Below the pieces are notes generated by a model. The model was not told where the DNA came from. It ran no database searches and worked only from the letters and a program-made list of their open reading frames with translations. From a virus: 39,407 nucleotides of DNA. Position 1 is the stretch's first letter; every line of letters begins with the position of its first letter. Positions 23,007 through 30,307 of this stretch are shown here, piece after piece. The stretch is from positions 1 to 39,407 of IMG/VR virus record IMGVR_UViG_3300009507_003338; one strand, written 5' to 3'. The translations under genes and the position numbers were made by a program.

Positions 23007-23854
23007 AAAAAACTTATATTATCGGCGAAATTGGTATCAACCACAATGGTGACCTTAACATCGCAAAAAAACTAATTGATATTGCAGCAGTTGCGGGTTG
23101 TGATGCAGTTAAATTTCAGAAACGAAATCCTGATGTATGTGTTCCGGAACATCAAAAAAATGTTATAAGAGACACCCCATGGGGACAAATGACATACTTG
23201 GATTACAAGTACAAAGTTGAGTTTGAAAAAGCTGAATATGATGAGATTGACCAATATTGTAAAGAGAAGGGAATCGCATGGTCAGCGTCGCCGTGGGATA
23301 TGGACTCTCTTGAATTCTTGAATGGTTATGATATTCCATTTATCAAACTACCATCAGCAATGTTGACAAATGATGAATTGCTTGAAGGTTGTGTTGCTAC
23401 CGGTAAACAAGTAATTTTCTCAACAGGTATGTCAACCGCAGAAGAAATTGACCACGCAGTTGATGTTCTTCGTAACGCCAAACTAAAATATAATAACCCT
23501 CATAAAATTGGATTGTTACATTGTAACTCAACGTATCCAGCTCCAATTGAAGAACTAAACTTGTCAGGCGTTCAAACATTAGCTGATATGTATCCTGATT
23601 TTGAGATTGGGTATTCGGGTCACGAGTTCCGATTGGGAACAACAGTAGCCGCAGTTTATTTGGGTGCTAGTATTATTGAACGACACATTACCCTTGATAG
23701 AACAATGTGGGGGTCAGACCATATGGCATCAGTTGAACCACAGGGTTTGATTAAATTAGTTAAAGGTATCCGTGAGTTAGAACTAGCGTATGGTGATGGT
23801 GTAATCAAAGTTACCGACTCTGAAGTTCCTGTTCGTAAAAAATTGAGAGGTTAA
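23003..23854 (+). CDS. NeuB-like nonulosonic acid synthase without SAF domain
   Basis: A 283-residue TIM-barrel enzyme of the NeuB/SpsE family, which condenses phosphoenolpyruvate with a hexosamine-derived aldose to give sialic-acid-type sugars. Seen: IIGEIGINHNGDL at the N-terminus, GCDAVKFQKRNPD, WSASPWDMDSLEFL, FIKLPSAMLTN, FSTGMSTAEEI, LLHCNSTYP, EIGYSGHE and ERHITLDRTMWGSDH. It stops at KVTDSEVPVRKKLRG, where usual NeuB proteins (about 340 residues) continue into a C-terminal antifreeze-like SAF domain; that domain is absent. It overlaps the HAD gene by four bases and the CMP-transferase gene by one. Confidence 0.9.
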   Translation: MKKTYIIGEIGINHNGDLNIAKKLIDIAAVAGCDAVKFQKRNPDVCVPEHQKNVIRDTPWGQMTYLDYKYKVEFEKAEYDEIDQYCKEKGIAWSASPWDMDSLEFLNGYDIPFIKLPSAMLTNDELLEGCVATGKQVIFSTGMSTAEEIDHAVDVLRNAKLKYNNPHKIGLLHCNSTYPAPIEELNLSGVQTLADMYPDFEIGYSGHEFRLGTTVAAVYLGASIIERHITLDRTMWGSDHMASVEPQGLIKLVKGIRELELAYGDGVIKVTDSEVPVRKKLRG

Positions 23855-24534
23855 TGAAATCAATCTCCGATGTTGTAGTAATTCTTCAGGCAAGGATGAA
23901 TTCACAAAGAGTCCCTCGTAAGATGTTAAGACCCTTTGCTGACTCAACCTTGTTTGAGATTGCTATAAATAAACTATTGGACTCAAAAATACTCCCTAAA
24001 GAAAACATATATGTTTCGGTCTACGAGGATGAGTTAAAAGAGATTGCAAACAAATACGGAGTTAACCTCTACCATCGAAGTGAGGAGTCCGCAAATAACG
24101 ACAACTCTCTCCAAAAAATATATGAATGGCATGACAAGCTCCCATTTAAATATGTCATAAAGATAAATGGGTGTTCTCCGTTGTTGAAAACGAAAACCAT
24201 TGATGGTTTTATAAATCAGTTTTTGGCGCAAGAAGAAGATAACTTGTTTGGAGTAATTCCCATGAAAGATTACTTTTGGAATAAAGAAGGTAAGTTGGTA
24301 ACTCCATGGCCAGAAGACCAAACAATTATGAACACTAAAGCAGTTGAAGTTACTTACAAAGCAGCCCACGTTTTATATGCATCTCGTATGGATTTAATAT
24401 CACAAAATATGTTTATGGGTGATTTCCAAAAAGAAGGTGGTATAAAATTATATCCAATGGATGAGTTGGAGTGTTTTGATATTGACTACGAATGGCAGTT
24501 TAAACTTGGCGAAACTTTATATGGAACTATTTAA
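23854..24534 (+). CDS. CMP-sugar (nonulosonate) cytidylyltransferase-like protein
   Basis: A 226-residue nucleotidyltransferase of the NeuA/SpsF/KdsB type. Signature: VVILQARMNSQRVPRKML, the CTP-binding start of the fold, then IKINGCSPLLKTKTIDGFI and, near the end, ECFDIDYEWQFKL, the DxD-containing metal-binding segment (FDIDYEWQF). It directly follows the NeuB-like synthase, so it should activate that product as a CMP-sugar. The overlap of 14 bases with the next gene suggests coupled translation. It lacks the extra hydrolase domain seen in some NeuA proteins. Confidence 0.85.
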   Translation: MKSISDVVVILQARMNSQRVPRKMLRPFADSTLFEIAINKLLDSKILPKENIYVSVYEDELKEIANKYGVNLYHRSEESANNDNSLQKIYEWHDKLPFKYVIKINGCSPLLKTKTIDGFINQFLAQEEDNLFGVIPMKDYFWNKEGKLVTPWPEDQTIMNTKAVEVTYKAAHVLYASRMDLISQNMFMGDFQKEGGIKLYPMDELECFDIDYEWQFKLGETLYGTI

Positions 24535-25189
24535 GTTCATACAAGGAAATACCCAATTACTCTCTGAAAACATATCCGACAAAAGGGTATTAGTATTAGG
24601 GTCAGGCCCATCTGCCAGAGAAGTAGATTGGGAATCTTATGATTGGGATGTTCTTGTAACTACAAGCTTTTTTTATTTAAATGATTTGGTCGTTTCTAAA
24701 AAACCAGTACACATAACCCTTTCAGACATTGTAGACTTGACCGACAATAGATTATTGAAATACTTGGATTCAAACCCAAGATGTACAATTGGATTTGAAC
24801 CAAAAGTACATCCATTTTACGAATCATCGGAGTTTAAAAATTTTGTGTCAAAATACAAATCAAGAATTATATTATATAATGTGACTGGTGGTAAAGAAGG
24901 AGTTGCTGGTAGAGTATGTTGGTTAGTTCTTGCCTGTGAACCTACACATCTAATGATTTGTGGAATTGATGGTGTTAGTAAAGATAGAACTTCAGACCCA
25001 CAAAACTATTTTAGAACACATATTGGAACGGTAGACCCATATCCATATGAAGATTATAAAAATTCTTTTGAAGAATTCGGAATGAATCTATATACAGCTG
25101 CTAATCAATTAAATGTGATTATTAAAAATCTTGGAATTGGCAAGTCGTATAATATGATTAGTAATATAAGTAAAAAGTTTGAAAAATGA
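24521..25189 (+). CDS. MptE/DUF115- or GT42-sialyltransferase-like protein
   Basis: A 222-residue protein. Near the N-terminus KRVLVLGSGPSAREVDWESY resembles the glycine loop and (E/D)ID pattern shared by DUF115/MptE-like proteins and GT42 sialyltransferases. A later VCWLVLACEPTHLMICGIDG matches their second conserved block. The start is the ATG at 24521; longer in-frame options fall inside the previous gene. Directly downstream of NeuB- and NeuA-like genes, a CMP-nonulosonate transferase is an attractive guess, but a pterin- or nucleotide-related activity is not excluded. Confidence 0.5.
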   Translation: MELFKFIQGNTQLLSENISDKRVLVLGSGPSAREVDWESYDWDVLVTTSFFYLNDLVVSKKPVHITLSDIVDLTDNRLLKYLDSNPRCTIGFEPKVHPFYESSEFKNFVSKYKSRIILYNVTGGKEGVAGRVCWLVLACEPTHLMICGIDGVSKDRTSDPQNYFRTHIGTVDPYPYEDYKNSFEEFGMNLYTAANQLNVIIKNLGIGKSYNMISNISKKFEK

Positions 25190-26247
25190 TTAGAATATTA
25201 CATATTGGAGCTTTAAACGGTAATCTTGGAGACAATATTGCTATAAAAAATGTACAAAAGTCATTTATGTCTCAACATAAAGATATTGAATTTGTTATGT
25301 TGAATGCACATGACCTTTGGAATATCCAAAACAATCCAGAGGTGGTTATTTCAACAATAAAACAAAACAATGTAGACGCGGTTCTAATAGGCGGTGGTGG
25401 GCTCGTTGAGTATCATTCATATCAGTCTCAACTTACAAAACAAAAGTTACCATTAAACGAACATATAATCAAAGAATGTGGTGTTCCTATATTTTTATAT
25501 GGTGTGGGTATAAACACTTTCAGAGGAAATTCCACTTGGCCAGATGATGTAAAATCCACAGTTAGGTCAATATTTTCTTCAGTAGCTGAATGTTCTTTGA
25601 GGAACGATGGTTCTATTGATAAGGCTAAGAAGTTAGATTTGTATTCTGATAAAATTATTGAGATACCAGACCCTGGATTATTACACCACCCATCTGCTGT
25701 AAATAAATCAATTATACGCACCGGAGTATTCCAACCGGCTGAAAATGGAAGTACGAAAATAAATAAAAATAGGTTTTTAGATTTTGAAGAATACATAAAA
25801 AATATTCCATCAAATTATAATTTACCTATATTTCCACATACAAAAAAGGATTTTGGGTTTAATGGAAAGTATTTGATAGGAACTAATACATTTTCACAAA
25901 TATCTCAATTTGAAAAAGTAGATGCTGTGTTACGAAGTTACTTTGATTATGATTATGTAGTAGCAATGAGAGGGCACGGTCAATTGGTATCAATAGGTAT
26001 GAATATTCCTGGTATATATTTATCAACACAAGACAAAGTAACACACTTTTCAGTAAACAATGGATTTTCTAATTATAACATTGATGTATTAGATTCCGAT
26101 TGGATTGCTAAATTTGAAGATATGATGTATCGCATTAAAAATGACCAATCATATATAACCGAGTGGTATCAGATACGAAACGAGAATATGAAAAAGTGGC
26201 AAACCCAAGATGCCGAATTTGTTCAAAAATGTTTATCCCATATTTAA
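25186..26247 (+). CDS. Polysaccharide pyruvyltransferase family protein
   Basis: A 353-residue protein of the polysaccharide pyruvyltransferase family, which adds pyruvate ketals from phosphoenolpyruvate to sugars; some members act as sialyltransferase-like enzymes. Seen: ILHIGALNGNLGDNIAI (NxGD motif), AVLIGGGGLVEY (GGGG loop), FLYGVGINTF, and YVVAMRGHGQLVSIGMNIP (RxHG motif). It overlaps the previous gene by four bases. It would add negative charge to the glycan, in keeping with the nonulosonate genes. Confidence 0.85.
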   Translation: MIRILHIGALNGNLGDNIAIKNVQKSFMSQHKDIEFVMLNAHDLWNIQNNPEVVISTIKQNNVDAVLIGGGGLVEYHSYQSQLTKQKLPLNEHIIKECGVPIFLYGVGINTFRGNSTWPDDVKSTVRSIFSSVAECSLRNDGSIDKAKKLDLYSDKIIEIPDPGLLHHPSAVNKSIIRTGVFQPAENGSTKINKNRFLDFEEYIKNIPSNYNLPIFPHTKKDFGFNGKYLIGTNTFSQISQFEKVDAVLRSYFDYDYVVAMRGHGQLVSIGMNIPGIYLSTQDKVTHFSVNNGFSNYNIDVLDSDWIAKFEDMMYRIKNDQSYITEWYQIRNENMKKWQTQDAEFVQKCLSHI

Positions 26248-26251
26248 TATT

Positions 26252-26950
26252 ATGAATTGTATTATTTGCAACAACGACTCCATACAAACACAAACTGATG
26301 TTTACAAGTGCCCTATGTGTTCTCACACATATGTTAACTTTTTAGGAGACCCCATCCAATATCATAAAGAATCATATCGAAAAAATAAGTTCGGAACTCG
26401 TGGTTCGGGTGAGATTGAAAATGATGTATTTACTGAAAATTTTCACAATTTTAGAAAGCCAATATGTGAAAAGAGGATACATAAAATAAAAGACCTGATT
26501 GATGATTCAACAAGTATGTTTGATATCGGCGCTGGCGGTGGTACTTTTTTGAATACTATTGGTGATATGATATCCCAAAAGGAATGCCAAGAGGTTAGTG
26601 ATATTTGTATTAAAAATCTTGAGTTGCAAGGATATACTACATATCGTGGTGATTTTTGTTCAATGGATATTCCAAATGAATATGACTTGGTGACCTGCTT
26701 CCATGTTTTAGAACACATTAAAAATTTAGATGCATTTGTAGACGCTGCATATAAAATAACAAAGAAGTATCTTGTTATAGAGGTTCCGGTTAATAGAAGT
26801 ATCCCACCACCAAATGAAAGATGGGATGGTCACTATCATTATTTTTCAAACCAATCTATGAGAGATTTGTTTTCTAATAAATTTGAAGTAATATCTATAC
26901 AAGAGGGAGTTCAGTCTCCAGCTATGTTGGTAACGCTAAAGAAGGTATGA
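26252..26950 (+). CDS. Class I SAM methyltransferase with N-terminal zinc ribbon
   Basis: A 232-residue protein. The first residues, MNCIICNN and YKCPMCSHTYV, give a four-Cys zinc ribbon. The methyltransferase fold follows: SMFDIGAGGGTFLNTI (motif I) and DLVTCFHVLEHIKNLD (the FHVLEH motif of the methyltransferase 23/type 12 group), then HYHYFSNQSMRDLF. Proteins of this layout are common in LPS and deoxysugar clusters (C-methyl- or O-methyltransferases). The start is the ATG at 26252, which places the first Cys pair at the N-terminus. Confidence 0.8.
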   Translation: MNCIICNNDSIQTQTDVYKCPMCSHTYVNFLGDPIQYHKESYRKNKFGTRGSGEIENDVFTENFHNFRKPICEKRIHKIKDLIDDSTSMFDIGAGGGTFLNTIGDMISQKECQEVSDICIKNLELQGYTTYRGDFCSMDIPNEYDLVTCFHVLEHIKNLDAFVDAAYKITKKYLVIEVPVNRSIPPPNERWDGHYHYFSNQSMRDLFSNKFEVISIQEGVQSPAMLVTLKKV

Positions 26951-28113
26951 AAAAAATAACATTTTGTATTCCAAGTAAATCAAACTTGAGATACTTAAAA
27001 ACAGCAATCCCATCTATTAGAGAAAATGCATATCGTAAAGACCACGACATTATTGTATTCGTGGATTCCGATGAAGATGGAACACTTGAGTGGTTAGAAG
27101 AAAATTCAGAATCACTTGGTGTAAAATACTATGTAAATCCTAACTTGGGAAACTCACTATATGGTATTGGAAAGGCATATGATTATTGCATCGATAAGTC
27201 GGAGACTCCAATCGTAATGATATTCCATGCTGATATGATTTTAGGTAAAGATGCAGACTATCACGCATTCAAACACCTAAAACCACTATCAGTCGTATGT
27301 TCAACTCGTATTGAACCACCACTTCACCCAAATGGTGGCGAAAAGATTTTAGAAGATTTTGGTTTGTATCCAGAAGAGTTTAAGGAAAGTGAGTTTGATT
27401 CATATGTAGATAATCTACTCACCCAAAATGATGGAACGACTACTGAAGGTATCTTTGCACCTTGGATGGTGTACAGGGAAGACATTCAGTCGATTGGTGG
27501 GCATGACCCTATTATGCATTCTTGTAGAGAGGATTCTGACCTATTCAATAGATTTGTACTAAATGGGTATTCATTAGTACAATCTTGGGATTCGTTGGTT
27601 TATCACTTTACAGGTCGTGGTGCTGGTTCATTTGATGGTGATGTTGAAAGACACGAACGATGGAAAGCTGATATGCATAACTCTACTAAAGAGTTTATTC
27701 GTAAGTGGGGGTCAAATGTAAAGCATGATAAAATGATGAATCCAATCATTCCCCACAAATACGATGTAGAGTTCAAGGTAACTAACGCAGATGCCAGAAT
27801 CATAAACATTTTAGAACCTTGGTGTAGTAGAATAACGGTAGATTGTTCTGAAGAAATTATCAATGACTATATTGAATTAGAACAACCAAACACTCAATTT
27901 GACTTGACTATGAGATTCAACACGAGTGGTGAGTCCGATATCATTGTAGAATTTGATGCTCGTTCACTCACTCAAAACTCATTTAACTTCATTCAACAAC
28001 TATCGGAAATCTTTGATTTTAATGAATTTGAGAGTGGTGAGTACGAATTCGACATATTTAAAATAAAGGTCAATAGAGTAAAACACTATGAAAACACCTT
28101 GATAAATCTATGA
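26947..28113 (+). CDS. GT2-family glycosyltransferase with C-terminal extension
   Basis: A 388-residue protein. The N-terminal 230 residues are GT2-like: KITFCIPSKSNLRYL, DIIVFVDSDEDGTLEWL, VMIFHADMILGKDADY (HAD in place of DxD), and a C-terminal GGHDPIMHSCREDSDLFNRF with the ED motif of GT2 catalytic bases. The last 130 residues, starting around RIINILEPW, form an unrelated alpha/beta part without recognised family. It is the last clear sugar gene; it is joined by four bases to a small phage gene, so the cluster runs into phage-type genes without a break. Confidence 0.75.
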   Translation: MKKITFCIPSKSNLRYLKTAIPSIRENAYRKDHDIIVFVDSDEDGTLEWLEENSESLGVKYYVNPNLGNSLYGIGKAYDYCIDKSETPIVMIFHADMILGKDADYHAFKHLKPLSVVCSTRIEPPLHPNGGEKILEDFGLYPEEFKESEFDSYVDNLLTQNDGTTTEGIFAPWMVYREDIQSIGGHDPIMHSCREDSDLFNRFVLNGYSLVQSWDSLVYHFTGRGAGSFDGDVERHERWKADMHNSTKEFIRKWGSNVKHDKMMNPIIPHKYDVEFKVTNADARIINILEPWCSRITVDCSEEIINDYIELEQPNTQFDLTMRFNTSGESDIIVEFDARSLTQNSFNFIQQLSEIFDFNEFESGEYEFDIFKIKVNRVKHYENTLINL

Positions 28114-28355
28114 GATACTTTATATTACTGCCAGGTGACACCGAAGAATCAGTAGACTTCTCAACCAACATTTTGGGTGAAGTTTCCTTCAAGAACTTTT
28201 GGGCTGACCAAGGGTTTGATATCCTCGTAAGATTGGTAGAAAAGTATCCCGACACCTTAAACGAGGTGGTGGTCAAAGATGAGAAAAATAAATCTTATTC
28301 CGTAGAACAATTCTTGGACAAAATTAATAATTTAAGGATAATCCGCAATGGGTAA
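28110..28355 (+). CDS. Small phage protein of unknown function
   Basis: An 81-residue protein (MRYFILLPGDTEES at the start, then GFDILVRLVEKYPDTLNEV and EQFLDKINNLRII). It is predicted to be alpha/beta, with no recognised family. It overlaps the glycosyltransferase gene upstream by four bases and the next gene by eight, which supports it as a genuine translated gene. Confidence 0.65.
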   Translation: MRYFILLPGDTEESVDFSTNILGEVSFKNFWADQGFDILVRLVEKYPDTLNEVVVKDEKNKSYSVEQFLDKINNLRIIRNG

Positions 28356-28533
28356 AATCAATGTGAATCAGCTAGATGAATATGCTGAAGATTATGAAGT
28401 ATATGAAAAATTTACAAAATCAAATAGGAAAAAGAGTCGCAATGAAGAAGACTTTCTCCAATCACAAGGGGAGTTTGGTAGAGGGAGAAAGGGTGACTCT
28501 TATATCTCTCAACGAACAAAAGCAAGAACTTAA
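28348..28533 (+). CDS. Small charged protein of unknown function
   Basis: A 61-residue protein: an acidic N-terminal half (INVNQLDEYAEDYEVYEKF) and a basic second half (KSNRKKSRNEED, GRGRKGDSY). No family is recognised. The start overlaps the previous stop by eight bases, favouring coupled translation. Its 3' half overlaps another plausible gene in a different frame by 92 bases, so one of the two could be a false call. Confidence 0.5.
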   Translation: MGKINVNQLDEYAEDYEVYEKFTKSNRKKSRNEEDFLQSQGEFGRGRKGDSYISQRTKART

Positions 28534-28594
28534 AGTTTCTGACCCTTTTGGAGTAGATTGGATAGTTCCTTTGGAATTTATCCATACTTATTAG
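28442..28594 (+). CDS. Small SH3-like barrel protein
   Basis: A 50-residue protein. GSLVEGERVTLISLNEQKQE, then VSDPFGVDWIVPLEFI, gives the strand pattern of small SH3-like barrels found in phage proteins (charged turn, then a hydrophobic strand ending in WxVPxEF). The ATG at 28442 is the latest start that keeps the barrel whole. It is read in a different frame from the neighbouring gene at 28348-28533 and overlaps it by 92 bases. The SH3-like call is a pattern impression. Confidence 0.5.
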   Translation: MKKTFSNHKGSLVEGERVTLISLNEQKQELKVSDPFGVDWIVPLEFIHTY

Positions 28595-28607
28595 TGGAGG
28601 AACTTTA

Positions 28608-28919
28608 ATGCCAGCTAAATCTAAAGCACAGCAAAAGTTTATGGGATTGGTTTACGCTCTGAAAAAGGGTGATGTAAAACCTTCGGATGTCTCTCAAGAT
28701 GTCAAAGATGCAGCCAAATCTATGAAGAAAAGTGATGTTAAAGATTTCGCAGGAACTAAACACAAGAACCTTCCAAACAAGTTAGAACAAGCTATGGAAC
28801 GACTCATCAAATCAGTTGATGAGAAGTGGTCTGAAAAGTATAAAAAGTCCATTGATTGTAACAATCCAAAAGGATTCAGTCAAAAAGCACATTGTGCCGG
28901 ACGCAAAAAAAGGAGTTAG
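28608..28919 (+). CDS. DUF3008-like protein with basic C-terminal motif
   Basis: A 103-residue protein. The first 55 residues match DUF3008: AKSKAQQKFMGLVYALKKG, then KSDVKDFAGTKHKNLP. The C-terminus, NPKGFSQKAHCAGRKKRS, is a motif often found at the end of phage virion-associated proteins. Function is not established. GTGGAGG lies seven to eight bases before the ATG, a real Shine-Dalgarno sequence, and from here on the genes generally have one. It precedes the amidase by three bases. Confidence 0.75.
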   Translation: MPAKSKAQQKFMGLVYALKKGDVKPSDVSQDVKDAAKSMKKSDVKDFAGTKHKNLPNKLEQAMERLIKSVDEKWSEKYKKSIDCNNPKGFSQKAHCAGRKKRS

Positions 28920-28922
28920 TAG

Positions 28923-29846
28923 ATGTTACTAAAAGTTGGTTCACGAGGAGACCTCGTAAAAGATGTACAAGAAGTAGTTGGTGTTGCAGCCGATGGTATC
29001 TTTGGAAAAGGAACTGCTGAAGCAGTTAAGAAATGGCAGGCAGCCAATGGTTTGGATGCTGATGGTTTAGTTGGTAAAGGAACTTTAGGTAAAATGGGAT
29101 TGTTGGATACCGATGGCGCTTCTTCAGAAGCAAATCCAGAATCTGCAAGTGGTCTATACACAAAGAAACCATATACAACTAAAAATGGTTTGGAAATTGT
29201 AGAATACTTTATGCCCGAAGATGAGTACAAAAAGGGCCCTATCAAAGCAGAGTGGTTGTTCTTACACCACACCGCTGGATGGCACAACCCTTACAACGTA
29301 ATCAAACAATGGGATGCTGATAAGAACGGCCCAATCTCAACCGAATTCGTATTGGGTGGCCCTTCTTGTAAAGGTAACGATGACAAGTATGATGGTGAGA
29401 TGGTTCAAGCATTCCCTGCTGGAAACTGGGGATACCACTTGGGTAAGAATGGTTCACAAAAGATGCACGTTAACTCGATTGGTGTTGAGGTTTGTAACTT
29501 TGGTTATGTGAAAGATGGTAAGACATATGCCGGTGCTGCTGTTGACCCATCACAAATCGTAACTTTGGCTAAACCATTTAGAGGTCACTCAACTTGGCAC
29601 AAATACTCTGATAAACAAATTCAGGCATTGAAGTTGTGGATGGAGTTTATCGCTGAAAGAGATGGTATTGATATCAGAGCCGGTCTTCCTGCATTGGTTA
29701 AAGAAAAAGGTGCTGACGCATTTGAATTTAACGAAGATGCATACTACGGAAAAGTTAAGGGTGTATGGACACACACTAACACTCGTAAAGATAAGTTTGA
29801 TATGTTCCCACAACAAGAGTTGTTGGATATGTTGGTAAGTTTATAA
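28923..29846 (+). CDS. Endolysin: N-acetylmuramoyl-L-alanine amidase with peptidoglycan-binding domain
   Basis: A 307-residue endolysin. Residues 1-60 form a PG_binding_1 domain (GDLVKDVQEVVGV, DGIFGKGTAEAVKKWQAANG). The rest is an Amidase_2 domain, which cuts the bond between muramic acid and L-Ala in peptidoglycan. Zinc ligands are suggested by WLFLHHTAGWHN and GHSTWHKYSDKQ, and INSIGVEVC-like HVNSIGVEVCNFG is the usual family strand. There is no signal peptide, so export should need the holin-like protein encoded next. AAGGAG precedes the start. Confidence 0.9.
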   Translation: MLLKVGSRGDLVKDVQEVVGVAADGIFGKGTAEAVKKWQAANGLDADGLVGKGTLGKMGLLDTDGASSEANPESASGLYTKKPYTTKNGLEIVEYFMPEDEYKKGPIKAEWLFLHHTAGWHNPYNVIKQWDADKNGPISTEFVLGGPSCKGNDDKYDGEMVQAFPAGNWGYHLGKNGSQKMHVNSIGVEVCNFGYVKDGKTYAGAAVDPSQIVTLAKPFRGHSTWHKYSDKQIQALKLWMEFIAERDGIDIRAGLPALVKEKGADAFEFNEDAYYGKVKGVWTHTNTRKDKFDMFPQQELLDMLVSL

Positions 29847-29873
29847 ACCAACTACTTATATTATAGAATATTA

Positions 29874-29881
29874 TATAAATT
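29874..29881 (+). promoter_or_regulatory. T4-late-promoter-like box
   Basis: TATAAATT differs in one base from the T4-family late box TATAAATA and lies in the very A+T-rich gap before the holin-like gene. The adjacent AATTAGTTACT (29878-29888) recurs at 30248-30258 before the envelope operon. In such A+T-rich DNA a chance match is easy. Confidence 0.3.
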
Positions 29882-29901
29882 AGTTACTAAACGGAGTTGT
29901 T

Positions 29902-30165
29902 ATGTTTTCATATATTAGGAGAAAATTTATGGCATTTAGTGACATTTTTAAAGACAACAATGACTACAACGAGAAAAACATCGTTGGTTTCTTGTCATTC
30001 GCAGTTATGGCAATCTTTGCTGGCGCTGATGTTGTTACGGGTATTTTGGGTCAAGATTTGGTAATTTCAGATACCATCTTTAACTCATTCGTTATCATCG
30101 TACTTGGTTCATTTGGTATTGATGGTGCTACTAAAATCTTTAGTAAGAATAAAGAAGAAGAATAA
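29902..30165 (+). CDS. Holin-like small membrane protein with two possible starts
   Basis: An 87-residue protein with two hydrophobic segments: IVGFLSFAVMAIFAGADVV and the stretch around IFNSFVIIVLGSFGI, with charged ends (C-terminus KNKEEE). Size, topology and position right after the amidase suit a holin. Two ATGs, at 29902 and 29929, each have a Shine-Dalgarno sequence (GGAG at 29893, AGGAG at 29917). The longer form adds a basic N-terminus, MFSYIRRKF. By analogy with lambda S, the long form could act as an inhibitor, but this is inference. A strong hairpin follows. Confidence 0.6.
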   Translation: MFSYIRRKFMAFSDIFKDNNDYNEKNIVGFLSFAVMAIFAGADVVTGILGQDLVISDTIFNSFVIIVLGSFGIDGATKIFSKNKEEE

Positions 30166-30170
30166 TCCAT

Positions 30171-30246
30171 AAGTAGGGTCGCCGTATATTTTAGAATTTA
30201 AGGTGATTGAGTATTGAATGTATTTTCAGGCGACCCTACTTTTTTT
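30171..30246 (+). terminator. Perfect 13-bp hairpin with 45-base loop and T-run
   Basis: AAGTAGGGTCGCC (30171-30183) pairs perfectly with GGCGACCCTACTT (30229-30241), followed by T to 30246. The G+C-rich stem stands out in A+T-rich DNA. It should terminate the lysis transcript. The loop is unusually long and could carry further structure. The adjacent span 30247-30307 has no gene. Confidence 0.75.
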
Positions 30247-30269
30247 CAATTAGTTACTTATTGGTTATC

Positions 30270-30295
30270 TAAAGTTAATTAAGTTACGAACTTTA
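30270..30295 (+). promoter_or_regulatory. Small inverted repeat before the envelope operon
   Basis: TAAAGTT (30270-30276) and AACTTTA (30289-30295) form a 7-bp inverted repeat with a 12-base centre, ending just before the AGGAG of the next gene. It could be an operator or a leader hairpin that controls access to the ribosome-binding site. It is too short for certainty. Confidence 0.3.
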
Positions 30296-30307
30296 AATAG
30301 GAGAAGT

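Noticed and set aside
14580-28113. The sugar genes as a piece of bacterial chromosome joined by mistake
   Set aside because: Junctions on both sides show phage genes with 4-base overlaps or the same phage promoter type, and a phage-like unknown gene (17265-17762) lies within the cluster; an assembly error cannot be fully excluded without reads.
30182-30193. CGTATATTTTAG in the hairpin loop, resembling the -7 box
   Set aside because: No TTTG lies 19-20 bases upstream; the sequence is better explained as terminator loop.
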